A stretch of DNA of 15,317 nt from positions 1 to 15,317 of the forward strand of contig JAEUJK010000690.1 in the NCBI GenBank assembly GCA_016794735.1, in the 5' to 3' direction. The number at the start of each line of letters is the position of its first letter. The stretch's first letter is position 1. The translations under genes and the position numbers were made by a program. This document shows positions 6,929-13,821 of the stretch, piece after piece. The notes under the pieces are model-generated. The model searched no databases and was not told where the DNA came from. It saw only the letters and a program-made list of their open reading frames with translations. Source of the stretch: Gemmatimonadota bacterium (GTDB lineage: Bacteria; Gemmatimonadota; Gemmatimonadetes; Gemmatimonadales; Gemmatimonadaceae).

Positions 6929-9900
6929 ATGGGTATCCCCCTTCCGCCGTTTGTCGAACTTCCGGGCGCGTCCCTTCCCATTCGCCCGCCCTTTCCGTTC
7001 GAGTCGGTCTCGACGCGGATGTTCCCGTTGCGCGCGAGCCTCGACACGCTGCAACGCTTCGTCGACAGCTACCTCAACATCATCCCGCCCGAGCTGGGAC
7101 GCTTCCGCGTACCCATGCCGTTTGTCCAGCTGCTCATCCTGGACTACGGGAAGATGGCGATCGAGGTCGGGAACTATGGCTGGCTGGCGCAGCGCGAGAT
7201 CCTCTTCAACATCCCGCTCGAGTGGTATGTGGTGCAGGATGGGAAGTGGGTGTTCAAGGACTGGGCGTCGTTCTCGCCGTTCATCTATGTGGACGACGAC
7301 ATGTCGATGACGGTCGGGCGGATGGTGTATGGTTGGCCGAAGACCACTGCGCAGATCGTTCCCGCGGCCAGCGACTGGGTGCGGGATCCCGGCGCCGCGG
7401 TGAAGGAGGCGATCGTCCAGACGGCCGTCTTCTCCTCGCTCTACTCGGACCAGGCGCTCGAGATGCAGCCCCTGATCGAGGTGGAGCGGGAGTCGGTCCC
7501 GAGCATGATGCAACTCCCGTTTGATGCCCGCGCCTCGTGGACCCCATGGGGGGCCTGGTCCACCATGATGCAGACGGTGGCGGGGTTCGGTCGCGATGTG
7601 TCGGGGTGGATGTCCGGCTCGGGGATCCTGCCCATGTCCCCCGCGACCTCCGCCGACAACTACATGGCCATGATGCGCAAGATGGCCACGATGGGGTTCC
7701 CGTTCCGGCCGAACCTGGGCTCGAACACGCTGTGCCTGAAGCAGTTCCGCAGTTCCGAGAACCCTAACGAGTATTGCTACCAGGCGGTCACCAACGGGGT
7801 GATGCGCTTCACGCGCCTGAACAGCGTCGGCGCCCTCGGTGAGGCGCGGATCATGGCGGGTGACGCCACGGGCGGCTACCGCATCCACCTGCACCAGTGG
7901 CCGTCGCTGCCGATTGTCGAGACCCTCGGCCTCGAGGTGGAGCGGCGGTGGCGCGGCAAGGCGTGCGACATCGCGACACTCCGCCCGGTGTTCCCGCTTT
8001 GGTACAACGTCAACATGGTGTACGAGCCGGGTACCAACGTGGCCTGGCGCACACGGGACACGCTCTGGCACGATGGCGAGGGACGACCGTACCCGGCCGC
8101 CTCGCGCGCCGACGACCCCACCGCGCGGCTCTTCAACACCGCGCTGGGCGCGTCCAACCGAACGATTGCTGGCGCGTTCAAGTTCGAGGACACGACCGTG
8201 CGCGTGCTGCCGCTGCTCGCGCATCGCGAGAAGCTCGACGCCTTCATCGAGGCCACCTTCAACTCGGCACTGGCCGAGGGGGATCCGCCCGACGGTGAGC
8301 GCTTCACCTTGTGGGGCGGGTTCGGGAGCGGCCTCGCGCACGTGTACCTCACCGTGTCGAGCATCGGGCGGGTCTCGTCGACGAGCGACAACATCGGGGA
8401 CTGGGCCGGCTACGAGCTGTCGTTCCTGGTGCCGGTCCGGCGGGAGCGTCGCGTGGGCGACTCCTGGGAGCTGGTCGGCGTCGGCGTGGTTCCGGCGTTC
8501 ACCTTTGTCGACAATCCGACCGCCGCGGCCGCCAATGCGGAGGTGCTCGGCATCCCCACCAGCAATGCCACGTTCACCGTCCCGGAGAACAACTGGATGT
8601 CGTCGGACGGGCCGGCGCGTGAGGCGGTGCAACCGCTGCTCGGGCTGGAGGCCGAGGTGCTACCGGTGGTTGGACGCGGCGAGCGCTCGCAGCGCCGGTC
8701 GATCCTGTCGATCGAGGCAGGACGCGTTGCGGAACTGACGGACGTGCTCGAGTGGCGCGTGCTCGCGGACGAGTGGGCCCGCGTCCTCACCAGTGAGCTG
8801 GCGCGCAAGAAGGCGCTGAAGGAAATGCCCGAGATGGACGTGGCGCGGGCGCTCTCCCTCGAGCTCCTCGGCAACAAGGTCCCGCTGTCGCTCTACACGC
8901 TCAAGCAGTTCCGGGACGTGGCCGACCCGACCAAGGCCTGTTACCAATCGTTGGTGCGTGTGCGGCGGACGCTCTCGGAGGTGCATGACGTACGGGAGAT
9001 CGAGCGGCCGCTCACGGTGCGCATCACCGACTACCCGACGTTGCCCATCGTGCAGATGCTGGGCCTGGTCGCACACCAGGTCGAGGGGGCCGGCGGGCTC
9101 ACGTATGCCCTGCAGCCCCAGCGACCCTTCTGGCTGACCGGCACGGTGGACGAGGCCCTTGGCGATCGGGTCGCGAACCGCGGGGGCAGCTATGGCTGGT
9201 CCTTCGATCGGGCGCTGCCGACCTACCTGGGCACCAGCGGCGACACGGGTGTTGCCCTGGCGGCGGTGGATCGCCTCGACGGTGGAGACGCGCGTCGCAT
9301 CGCCAAGGCCGGCGCGGAGTGGCCGAGCGACATCGATGCGTCCGAGGCACGCCGCCGCCCGATCACGAAGCGCGACGCGGCGCATGCCCTGTCCGTGGTG
9401 GATCCGCAGTCGGTGATCGAGTCACTCCTCTCGCGCGAGTGGGGCAGCTGGAACGACGACGCCCGCTGGCAGGGTGCGCGGCGGTCGTTGCTCGCGGCAC
9501 TGCGCGCACGGCTGGCCGGTGTCTCCCCGCAGTTTGTCGCGGAGGAACAGGACCGCTTCTTCAGCGAACGGATTCACCAGGCGGGGCGTCGCCCCGGGGA
9601 AGCCCCCATCGCCGATGCGCGCGACATGCGGGAACGACTCCTGGATTTCACCGGCCGCGAGTACTACATGGAGCTCGCGTGGCAGGCCCTCGCCGATCGC
9701 GCGCGAACTGATGCGACGGCCACGGGCGCGACGATCGCCGCGGTGAACGCGCTGCTGGAGGCGCGTCGTGAGTTCGTGAAGGCGGTCGAGGTGATCGAGG
9801 AACTGGACGTGCTGGGACGACCCGAGGCGCCGGACCTCGAAGCCGGCGCGTCAACCGTCGACAATCACGAGCGGTTGCACCAGCTGGTCGACCAGGAGAT

Positions 9901-10402
9901 GAAGGCCCTCAAGCGCATCATGGAGGTGGGCGCATCCTTGCGAGGAACGCCACCCTCGAGCATCGCCATTCCGGCAACCACCGCCGAGACGCCGGGCGTC
10001 TCCCGGGAGACCCTCAAGAAGGAACTCGCACTCGAGGAAGCCGCCTTCACGAGCGGACTCACGACGCTGGATGCGGCGGCTCGCCGTCGACTGGCCGCGA
10101 ACTTCATGGCCGATGCCGTTGCGCATCGGGAACCACTCCGCGAAATGGTGCGCCTCGCGCGCGAGCGCGGCGAGCTGCAACGGTCGGCGCTCATCAACCG
10201 GCTGGCACGCACGGCCCAGAAGCCGGACCATGTCGTGCCGCGCATGTCCGTGGGCACCGAGGCGGACCGCCTGTTCCCGATGGCCCAGAGCTGGGACGAG
10301 ATCTGGTATGCCGGGGCGAACGCGGACGTGTCGTCGCGCGATGGCGGGCCCGACGCCGGACCACCACTGGAGCAGGCGGAGCAGACCTCAGCGCAAGCCT
10401 GA
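6929..10402 (+). CDS. Giant protein with two acetoacetate-decarboxylase-like modules and a helical tail
   Basis: A 1157-residue protein with no close relative I can name. Residues 57-150 look like the first half of the acetoacetate decarboxylase fold: 'GRFRVPMPFVQL', then 'ILFNIPLEWYVVQDGKW', then 'GRMVYGWPK' with Lys138 where the family's Schiff-base lysine lies. After a Met/Trp-rich insert (205-262) comes a second half, 266-337, ending 'WPSLPIVETLGLEV'. The same order recurs at 497-556 and 652-715 ('YPTLPIVQMLGL'), so the module is duplicated, but in copy 2 the lysine position is Thr544. Residues from about 800 on are charged and helical, probably partly coiled coil, with a low-complexity end. 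No signal peptide. Family members decarboxylate beta-keto acids or catalyse aldol/dehydration reactions. Activity here is inferred, and copy 1 is the better candidate site. Last gene of the operon, starting 19 bases after the prenyl synthase. Confidence 0.8.
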   Translation: MGIPLPPFVELPGASLPIRPPFPFESVSTRMFPLRASLDTLQRFVDSYLNIIPPELGRFRVPMPFVQLLILDYGKMAIEVGNYGWLAQREILFNIPLEWYVVQDGKWVFKDWASFSPFIYVDDDMSMTVGRMVYGWPKTTAQIVPAASDWVRDPGAAVKEAIVQTAVFSSLYSDQALEMQPLIEVERESVPSMMQLPFDARASWTPWGAWSTMMQTVAGFGRDVSGWMSGSGILPMSPATSADNYMAMMRKMATMGFPFRPNLGSNTLCLKQFRSSENPNEYCYQAVTNGVMRFTRLNSVGALGEARIMAGDATGGYRIHLHQWPSLPIVETLGLEVERRWRGKACDIATLRPVFPLWYNVNMVYEPGTNVAWRTRDTLWHDGEGRPYPAASRADDPTARLFNTALGASNRTIAGAFKFEDTTVRVLPLLAHREKLDAFIEATFNSALAEGDPPDGERFTLWGGFGSGLAHVYLTVSSIGRVSSTSDNIGDWAGYELSFLVPVRRERRVGDSWELVGVGVVPAFTFVDNPTAAAANAEVLGIPTSNATFTVPENNWMSSDGPAREAVQPLLGLEAEVLPVVGRGERSQRRSILSIEAGRVAELTDVLEWRVLADEWARVLTSELARKKALKEMPEMDVARALSLELLGNKVPLSLYTLKQFRDVADPTKACYQSLVRVRRTLSEVHDVREIERPLTVRITDYPTLPIVQMLGLVAHQVEGAGGLTYALQPQRPFWLTGTVDEALGDRVANRGGSYGWSFDRALPTYLGTSGDTGVALAAVDRLDGGDARRIAKAGAEWPSDIDASEARRRPITKRDAAHALSVVDPQSVIESLLSREWGSWNDDARWQGARRSLLAALRARLAGVSPQFVAEEQDRFFSERIHQAGRRPGEAPIADARDMRERLLDFTGREYYMELAWQALADRARTDATATGATIAAVNALLEARREFVKAVEVIEELDVLGRPEAPDLEAGASTVDNHERLHQLVDQEMKALKRIMEVGASLRGTPPSSIAIPATTAETPGVSRETLKKELALEEAAFTSGLTTLDAAARRRLAANFMADAVAHREPLREMVRLARERGELQRSALINRLARTAQKPDHVVPRMSVGTEADRLFPMAQSWDEIWYAGANADVSSRDGGPDAGPPLEQAEQTSAQA
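7199..7939 (+). repeat. Module copy 1 of the tandem decarboxylase-like protein
   Basis: Codes for residues 91-337. The first part, 91-150, aligns without gaps over 60 residues with 497-556 of the same protein, sharing Phe, Pro, Trp, 'VD' and 'GxP'. The second part, 266-337, shares 'LKQFR', 'CYQ' and 'P(S/T)LPIV..LGL' with 652-715. The copy retains Lys138 and contains the Met/Trp-rich insert. It is a protein-level repeat; the DNA has diverged. Confidence 0.65.
8417..9073 (+). repeat. Module copy 2 of the tandem decarboxylase-like protein, without the active-site lysine
   Basis: Codes for residues 497-715 and matches copy 1 in both halves. The stretch aligned with 'GWPKT' reads 'GIPTS', so Lys is replaced by Thr544. 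The Met-rich insert is absent and the spacer between halves is shorter. It probably serves a structural or ligand-binding role. Confidence 0.6.
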
Positions 10403-10413
10403 GGCCTGCGCTG
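10389..10413. terminator. Hairpin at the end of the isoprenoid operon, overlapping its stop codon
   Basis: CAGCGCA (10389-10395) pairs with TGCGCTG (10407-10413). After one A/C mismatch, GCC (10397-10399) pairs with GGC (10403-10405) around the triloop TGA. The stop codon of the decarboxylase-like gene (10400-10402) is that loop. The two converging genes are only 16 bases apart, so the hairpin may act for both strands. No T-run follows, so it is not a textbook intrinsic terminator. Confidence 0.5.
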
Positions 10414-10418
10414 GGGCG

Positions 10419-13400
10419 TTATTCGAGCCGTGCCAGCAGCTCCGTGGCCTGGCGCACCTCGCGGCAGCCCAGTCCCTCGGTGAACGTCTCGAGCAGTGGA
10501 CGGAGCAGGGCGGCGGCATCGCGCGCCCGACCCTGTTCCTCCATCAGCTCGACGAGGGGAATCGCGGCACGGAGTTCGAGGAGTCGGGCGTGTTGGGCAT
10601 GCGCAACCGCCATGGCGCGACGCAGGCTCGACTCCGCGTCCTCCAGCGCCCCCAGCTCACGCTGGATTTCACCACGCTCGCGCAACACCTCGGGCTCATA
10701 GTAGGTCTCGCGCCACTGCGTGATGTGGGCGAGGGCCTGCTGCAGCTCGGCAAGCGCGACCTGCGGCTGGCCGTCCTTCCGGAGCCCCTGGGCGAGCATC
10801 AAGCGCCACTGCGGGACGAAGATCCCCGCGTCGGTGCCAAGGAAGTCCGCGAGTCCCTGCCGCATCTCCTGCACGCCAGCCTGTGGATTGCCGCGATGCG
10901 CCTCGGCCCATCCCCGATACACGCGCATGGAGGCGGCCCAGAAGGCGTAGCCCAGTTCGGCCGACACGTGGTAGCCGCGCTCGGCGTTCCTGGCCACTTC
11001 GTCGTACGCCCCTTCGTCCACGAGGTGATACATGGCCACGCCAATGCCAACCGCGGTGGATCCCGGGATGTTGAGGTCGTCGATCAGCGAGACCAGCTGC
11101 TGTTGTCGTTGCGCCCCCTGATCCACGAGCCCGGTGAGGCGGAGCGCCATCGCGAGGTACGAGAGCACTACTGTGGATGAGGACATCTGGAACAGTCCAA
11201 CCAGGGTGCGCTCCTGCTCGAGGTCGAACAGGGCCATGGCCTCTTCGCCGCTCTTGCGAGCCAGGCCGTACTCGGCGAGGTAGTAGTACGAGAAGCCGGT
11301 GGCGTGGCGGGCCGCGATGTTGAGGATCGGGACGCCGCTCGCGTTGGCCATCTCGAGCACGCCCTTCGCGACCTCGAGCGCCCGTTCGTGTTCCCCTCGG
11401 ACCAGTCGAACGGTCCAGAGGCCCCAGAGTGCGCTGAAGAGTCCCTCGTAGTTCTGCGTGAGCTCGCAGAGTTCGCGTGCGCGCGTGCACGCGCGCTCGA
11501 CCTCGCGGGACGCCCACCCGCGGAGCGCCATGAGTGGCGGGGCGATGGCGAGCTGGCAGGCCATCTCGTCGCGAATCCGGTCGGGAGACTCCGGGGGCAG
11601 CGTCTCGAGAAGCGCCAGGGCGCGCCGGTAGTAGCCAACGCATTCCTGCAGCGCCCATCGTGAGCCGGCGACCGTGGCGGCCTTCATCCATCCCGGGATG
11701 GCCTCCTGCGTGCGGCCGGCGCCCTCGAGGTGGCGGGCCAGCAGTTCCGGCCGGTCGTGCACCAGCTCCTCGAACTCGGTCGAGAGGGCATCGGCGACGC
11801 GCCCGTGGTACTCTTGACGCGTCTTCTTGAGGAGCGATTCGTACGCGGCGTCCTGGATGAGCGCGTGCTTGAACTGGTAGTTCCAGTGCGGGGCCACGCC
11901 GGTGCGCGAAATCAGGTCCAGGTCCATCATGCGCCGCAGCGCCCCTTCGAGCGCTGCCGCCGTGCGACCCGAGACGGCCTGCAGCAGGTCCGCGCGGAAG
12001 TCGCGACCGATCGTGGCGGCGATCTGGGCGATGACCTTGTCGGCGCCCAGTCGGTCGATGCGCGCCATCAACGAGTCGTGCACCGTGCTGGGAATGAGCC
12101 CGGGCGGCAACGGACCGACGAGTTCAAAGCGATCCTCGAGCTCCCGCAGCACCCCCGACTCGAGCACCGTCCGGGTGACCGCTTCGACAAACAGCGGAAT
12201 GCCGCCGGTGCGCTCGATGATCTGGCGCAGCACCTCGTCGGGCAGGGCCTTCGAGCCCACCACGCCCGACACGAGCGATCGGGCGTCGCCACTCGGCAGG
12301 GCCTGGATGCGGATTTCGTGACGATCGGGCGATGGCGACCAGAGCTCCGGGAGTTCCGGGCGGGTCGACCCCAGCACCATCAGGCGCGTGTTCCCCTGCC
12401 GCGAGACCAGCATCGCGACCAGCTCCAGGGTGGACGGATCGGCCCAGTGCAGGTCCTCGAGCACCACCAGGGTCGGGGAGTCACCCGGGGCGTGCAACTG
12501 GAGGTCGGCGAGGATGGAAAGAAGCCGCTGGCGCTGCTTGGCCATCGGGAGCTCGCTGGCGGGGTACCGATCGCCGAGCGAGACGTCGAGCAGTGGGGCG
12601 AGCAGGGGGACGGCTTCCGCGACGGAGCCCCCGCGCGATCGCACAAACTCCTCGATGCGCTCCAGGCGGGCGACAGGGTCGCTCAGGGCCGCGAGGCCCA
12701 GGCGTCGCTGCAGCATCTGCACGACGGGATGCAGCGGGCTGTTCAGCGCGTAGGGCGAACATTCCGCCTCGAAGCGTTCCGGCTCGTCGCCCGCGGCCAG
12801 GGAGCGGGCCGCGCCGAGGAGGCGTGACTTGCCGATGCCGGCCTCGCCGCGGAGCAACACGGCCTGCCCGTTGCCCTGCACGGCGCGTTCCCACGCGGCC
12901 CGGATGGTGGAGACTTCACGCTCGCGCCCCACGAACGGCGCCAGCCCCTCTGCGGCAAGAGCGTCAAACCGCGATGCCGCATCGCTTAGGCCGAGGACGC
13001 GCCACAGTTGCATCGGGCGCGACAACCCCTTGAGCGGACGCGACCCCAGGTCCTCCAGACGGAAGTGCCCGGCCACGAGTCGGCGCGTGGCCTCGCTGAT
13101 CAGCATGGTGTCCGGGTCGGCCTCGCCCTGGACGCGCGCCGCCACGTTAGGCGCCTCACCGAGCGCGAGCTGCTCGGACCGCTGCCCGCTCCCCACGTCA
13201 CCCACCACGACCAGTCCGGTATGCACCCCGATGCGGACGGTCGGTCGCTCGCTCCCGAGGTGCACGGTGTCGAGCTGTTCCAGGATCCCCAACCCCGAGT
13301 GCACGGCGCGGAGCGCGTCATCCTCGTGCGCGACCGGGTAGCCGAAATAGGCGAGGATCCCGTCTCCCAGGAACTGGGCAACGTGGCCGTCGTACCCCCG

Positions 13401-13697
13401 GATCACCTCCGCGCAGACGTTCTGGTACTTCGCGTACAGCTCGCGGAGCTCCTCGGGGTCGAGGGCTTCGGACATCGCCGTCGAACCCACCAGGTCCACG
13501 AAGAACACCGTCAGTTGCCGGCGTTCGGCCTGCGCGCGTTCGGACGCGCCGAATCGTTTCCCACAGCCGCTGCAGACCTTGGCGTCTGCGCGATTGATGA
13601 ATTGACAATCAGGGCAGGGGGTGCCCAACGGCGTACCGCATTCGGAGCAAAAGCGGGCGGCCGCGGCATTGGCCGTCCCACATGAGGGGCATTGCAT
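10419..13697 (-). CDS. Zinc-ribbon / class III nucleotide cyclase / AAA ATPase / TPR signalling protein
   Basis: A 1092-residue cytoplasmic signalling protein. Seen in order: a double zinc ribbon with four CxxC pairs (C3/C6, C17/C20, C28/C31, C42/C45); a class III cyclase domain, about 60-235, with metal-binding D68 in 'FFVDLVGST' and D112 in 'FLGDGILAYFG', plus N184 and R188 in 'GEAPNVAAR'; an AAA/STAND-type ATPase starting 'FVGRERE' near 255, with Walker A GEAGIGKS (284-291) and Walker B-like 'LVVLEDLHWAD' (410-420); then a long helical TPR-like region to the end. The position that usually holds the purine-specifying Lys is Gln108, so the nucleotide preference, or activity itself, is uncertain. 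The ATG at 13697 is chosen because the zinc ribbon starts at residue 3; a TTG at 13736 is the alternative. No ribosome binding site is clear. It converges on the operon and diverges from a kinase gene. The input signal and output are unknown. Confidence 0.88.
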   Translation of the reverse strand: MQCPSCGTANAAAARFCSECGTPLGTPCPDCQFINRADAKVCSGCGKRFGASERAQAERRQLTVFFVDLVGSTAMSEALDPEELRELYAKYQNVCAEVIRGYDGHVAQFLGDGILAYFGYPVAHEDDALRAVHSGLGILEQLDTVHLGSERPTVRIGVHTGLVVVGDVGSGQRSEQLALGEAPNVAARVQGEADPDTMLISEATRRLVAGHFRLEDLGSRPLKGLSRPMQLWRVLGLSDAASRFDALAAEGLAPFVGREREVSTIRAAWERAVQGNGQAVLLRGEAGIGKSRLLGAARSLAAGDEPERFEAECSPYALNSPLHPVVQMLQRRLGLAALSDPVARLERIEEFVRSRGGSVAEAVPLLAPLLDVSLGDRYPASELPMAKQRQRLLSILADLQLHAPGDSPTLVVLEDLHWADPSTLELVAMLVSRQGNTRLMVLGSTRPELPELWSPSPDRHEIRIQALPSGDARSLVSGVVGSKALPDEVLRQIIERTGGIPLFVEAVTRTVLESGVLRELEDRFELVGPLPPGLIPSTVHDSLMARIDRLGADKVIAQIAATIGRDFRADLLQAVSGRTAAALEGALRRMMDLDLISRTGVAPHWNYQFKHALIQDAAYESLLKKTRQEYHGRVADALSTEFEELVHDRPELLARHLEGAGRTQEAIPGWMKAATVAGSRWALQECVGYYRRALALLETLPPESPDRIRDEMACQLAIAPPLMALRGWASREVERACTRARELCELTQNYEGLFSALWGLWTVRLVRGEHERALEVAKGVLEMANASGVPILNIAARHATGFSYYYLAEYGLARKSGEEAMALFDLEQERTLVGLFQMSSSTVVLSYLAMALRLTGLVDQGAQRQQQLVSLIDDLNIPGSTAVGIGVAMYHLVDEGAYDEVARNAERGYHVSAELGYAFWAASMRVYRGWAEAHRGNPQAGVQEMRQGLADFLGTDAGIFVPQWRLMLAQGLRKDGQPQVALAELQQALAHITQWRETYYEPEVLRERGEIQRELGALEDAESSLRRAMAVAHAQHARLLELRAAIPLVELMEEQGRARDAAALLRPLLETFTEGLGCREVRQATELLARLE

Positions 13698-13821
13698 GGA
13701 GAGATGCTGCGAGGAGGCGGAATAGTGCGCGGCCAACGATCTGGACGCTAGGTTTGTATCACCTGCCGCCTGCGGCGCATCACGCGGAACTTACGCGCGC
13801 GATCGCCTTCCCCACCTGCTT
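13698..13821. promoter_or_regulatory. Divergent intergenic region between the cyclase and kinase genes
   Basis: A 124-base gap that should hold both promoters. It contains two short palindromes, GCCGC-CT-GCGGC at 13765-13776 and GCGATCGC at 13799-13806, either of which could be chance at this GC content. I see no convincing -35/-10 pair and no ribosome binding site before either start, so one or both messages may be leaderless. Confidence 0.3.

Noticed and set aside
5230..7047. Open frame of about 605 codons on the minus strand across three operon genes
   Set aside because: It spans several real gene boundaries and has low-complexity Arg/Pro sequence; it is a shadow of the prenyl synthase and its neighbours.
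6869..8632. Open frame of about 587 codons on the minus strand opposite the decarboxylase-like gene
   Set aside because: Arg/His-rich shadow with no recognisable domain.
2967..10402. Ordinary carotenoid or hopanoid gene cluster
   Set aside because: There is no phytoene or squalene synthase, lycopene or squalene-hopene cyclase, or ketolase, and the last gene is a decarboxylase-like protein foreign to those pathways.
13799..13806. GCGATCGC palindrome, identical to the HIP1 element of cyanobacteria
   Set aside because: Only one copy was noticed, and such a word is expected by chance in GC-rich DNA; the genes do not suggest a cyanobacterium.
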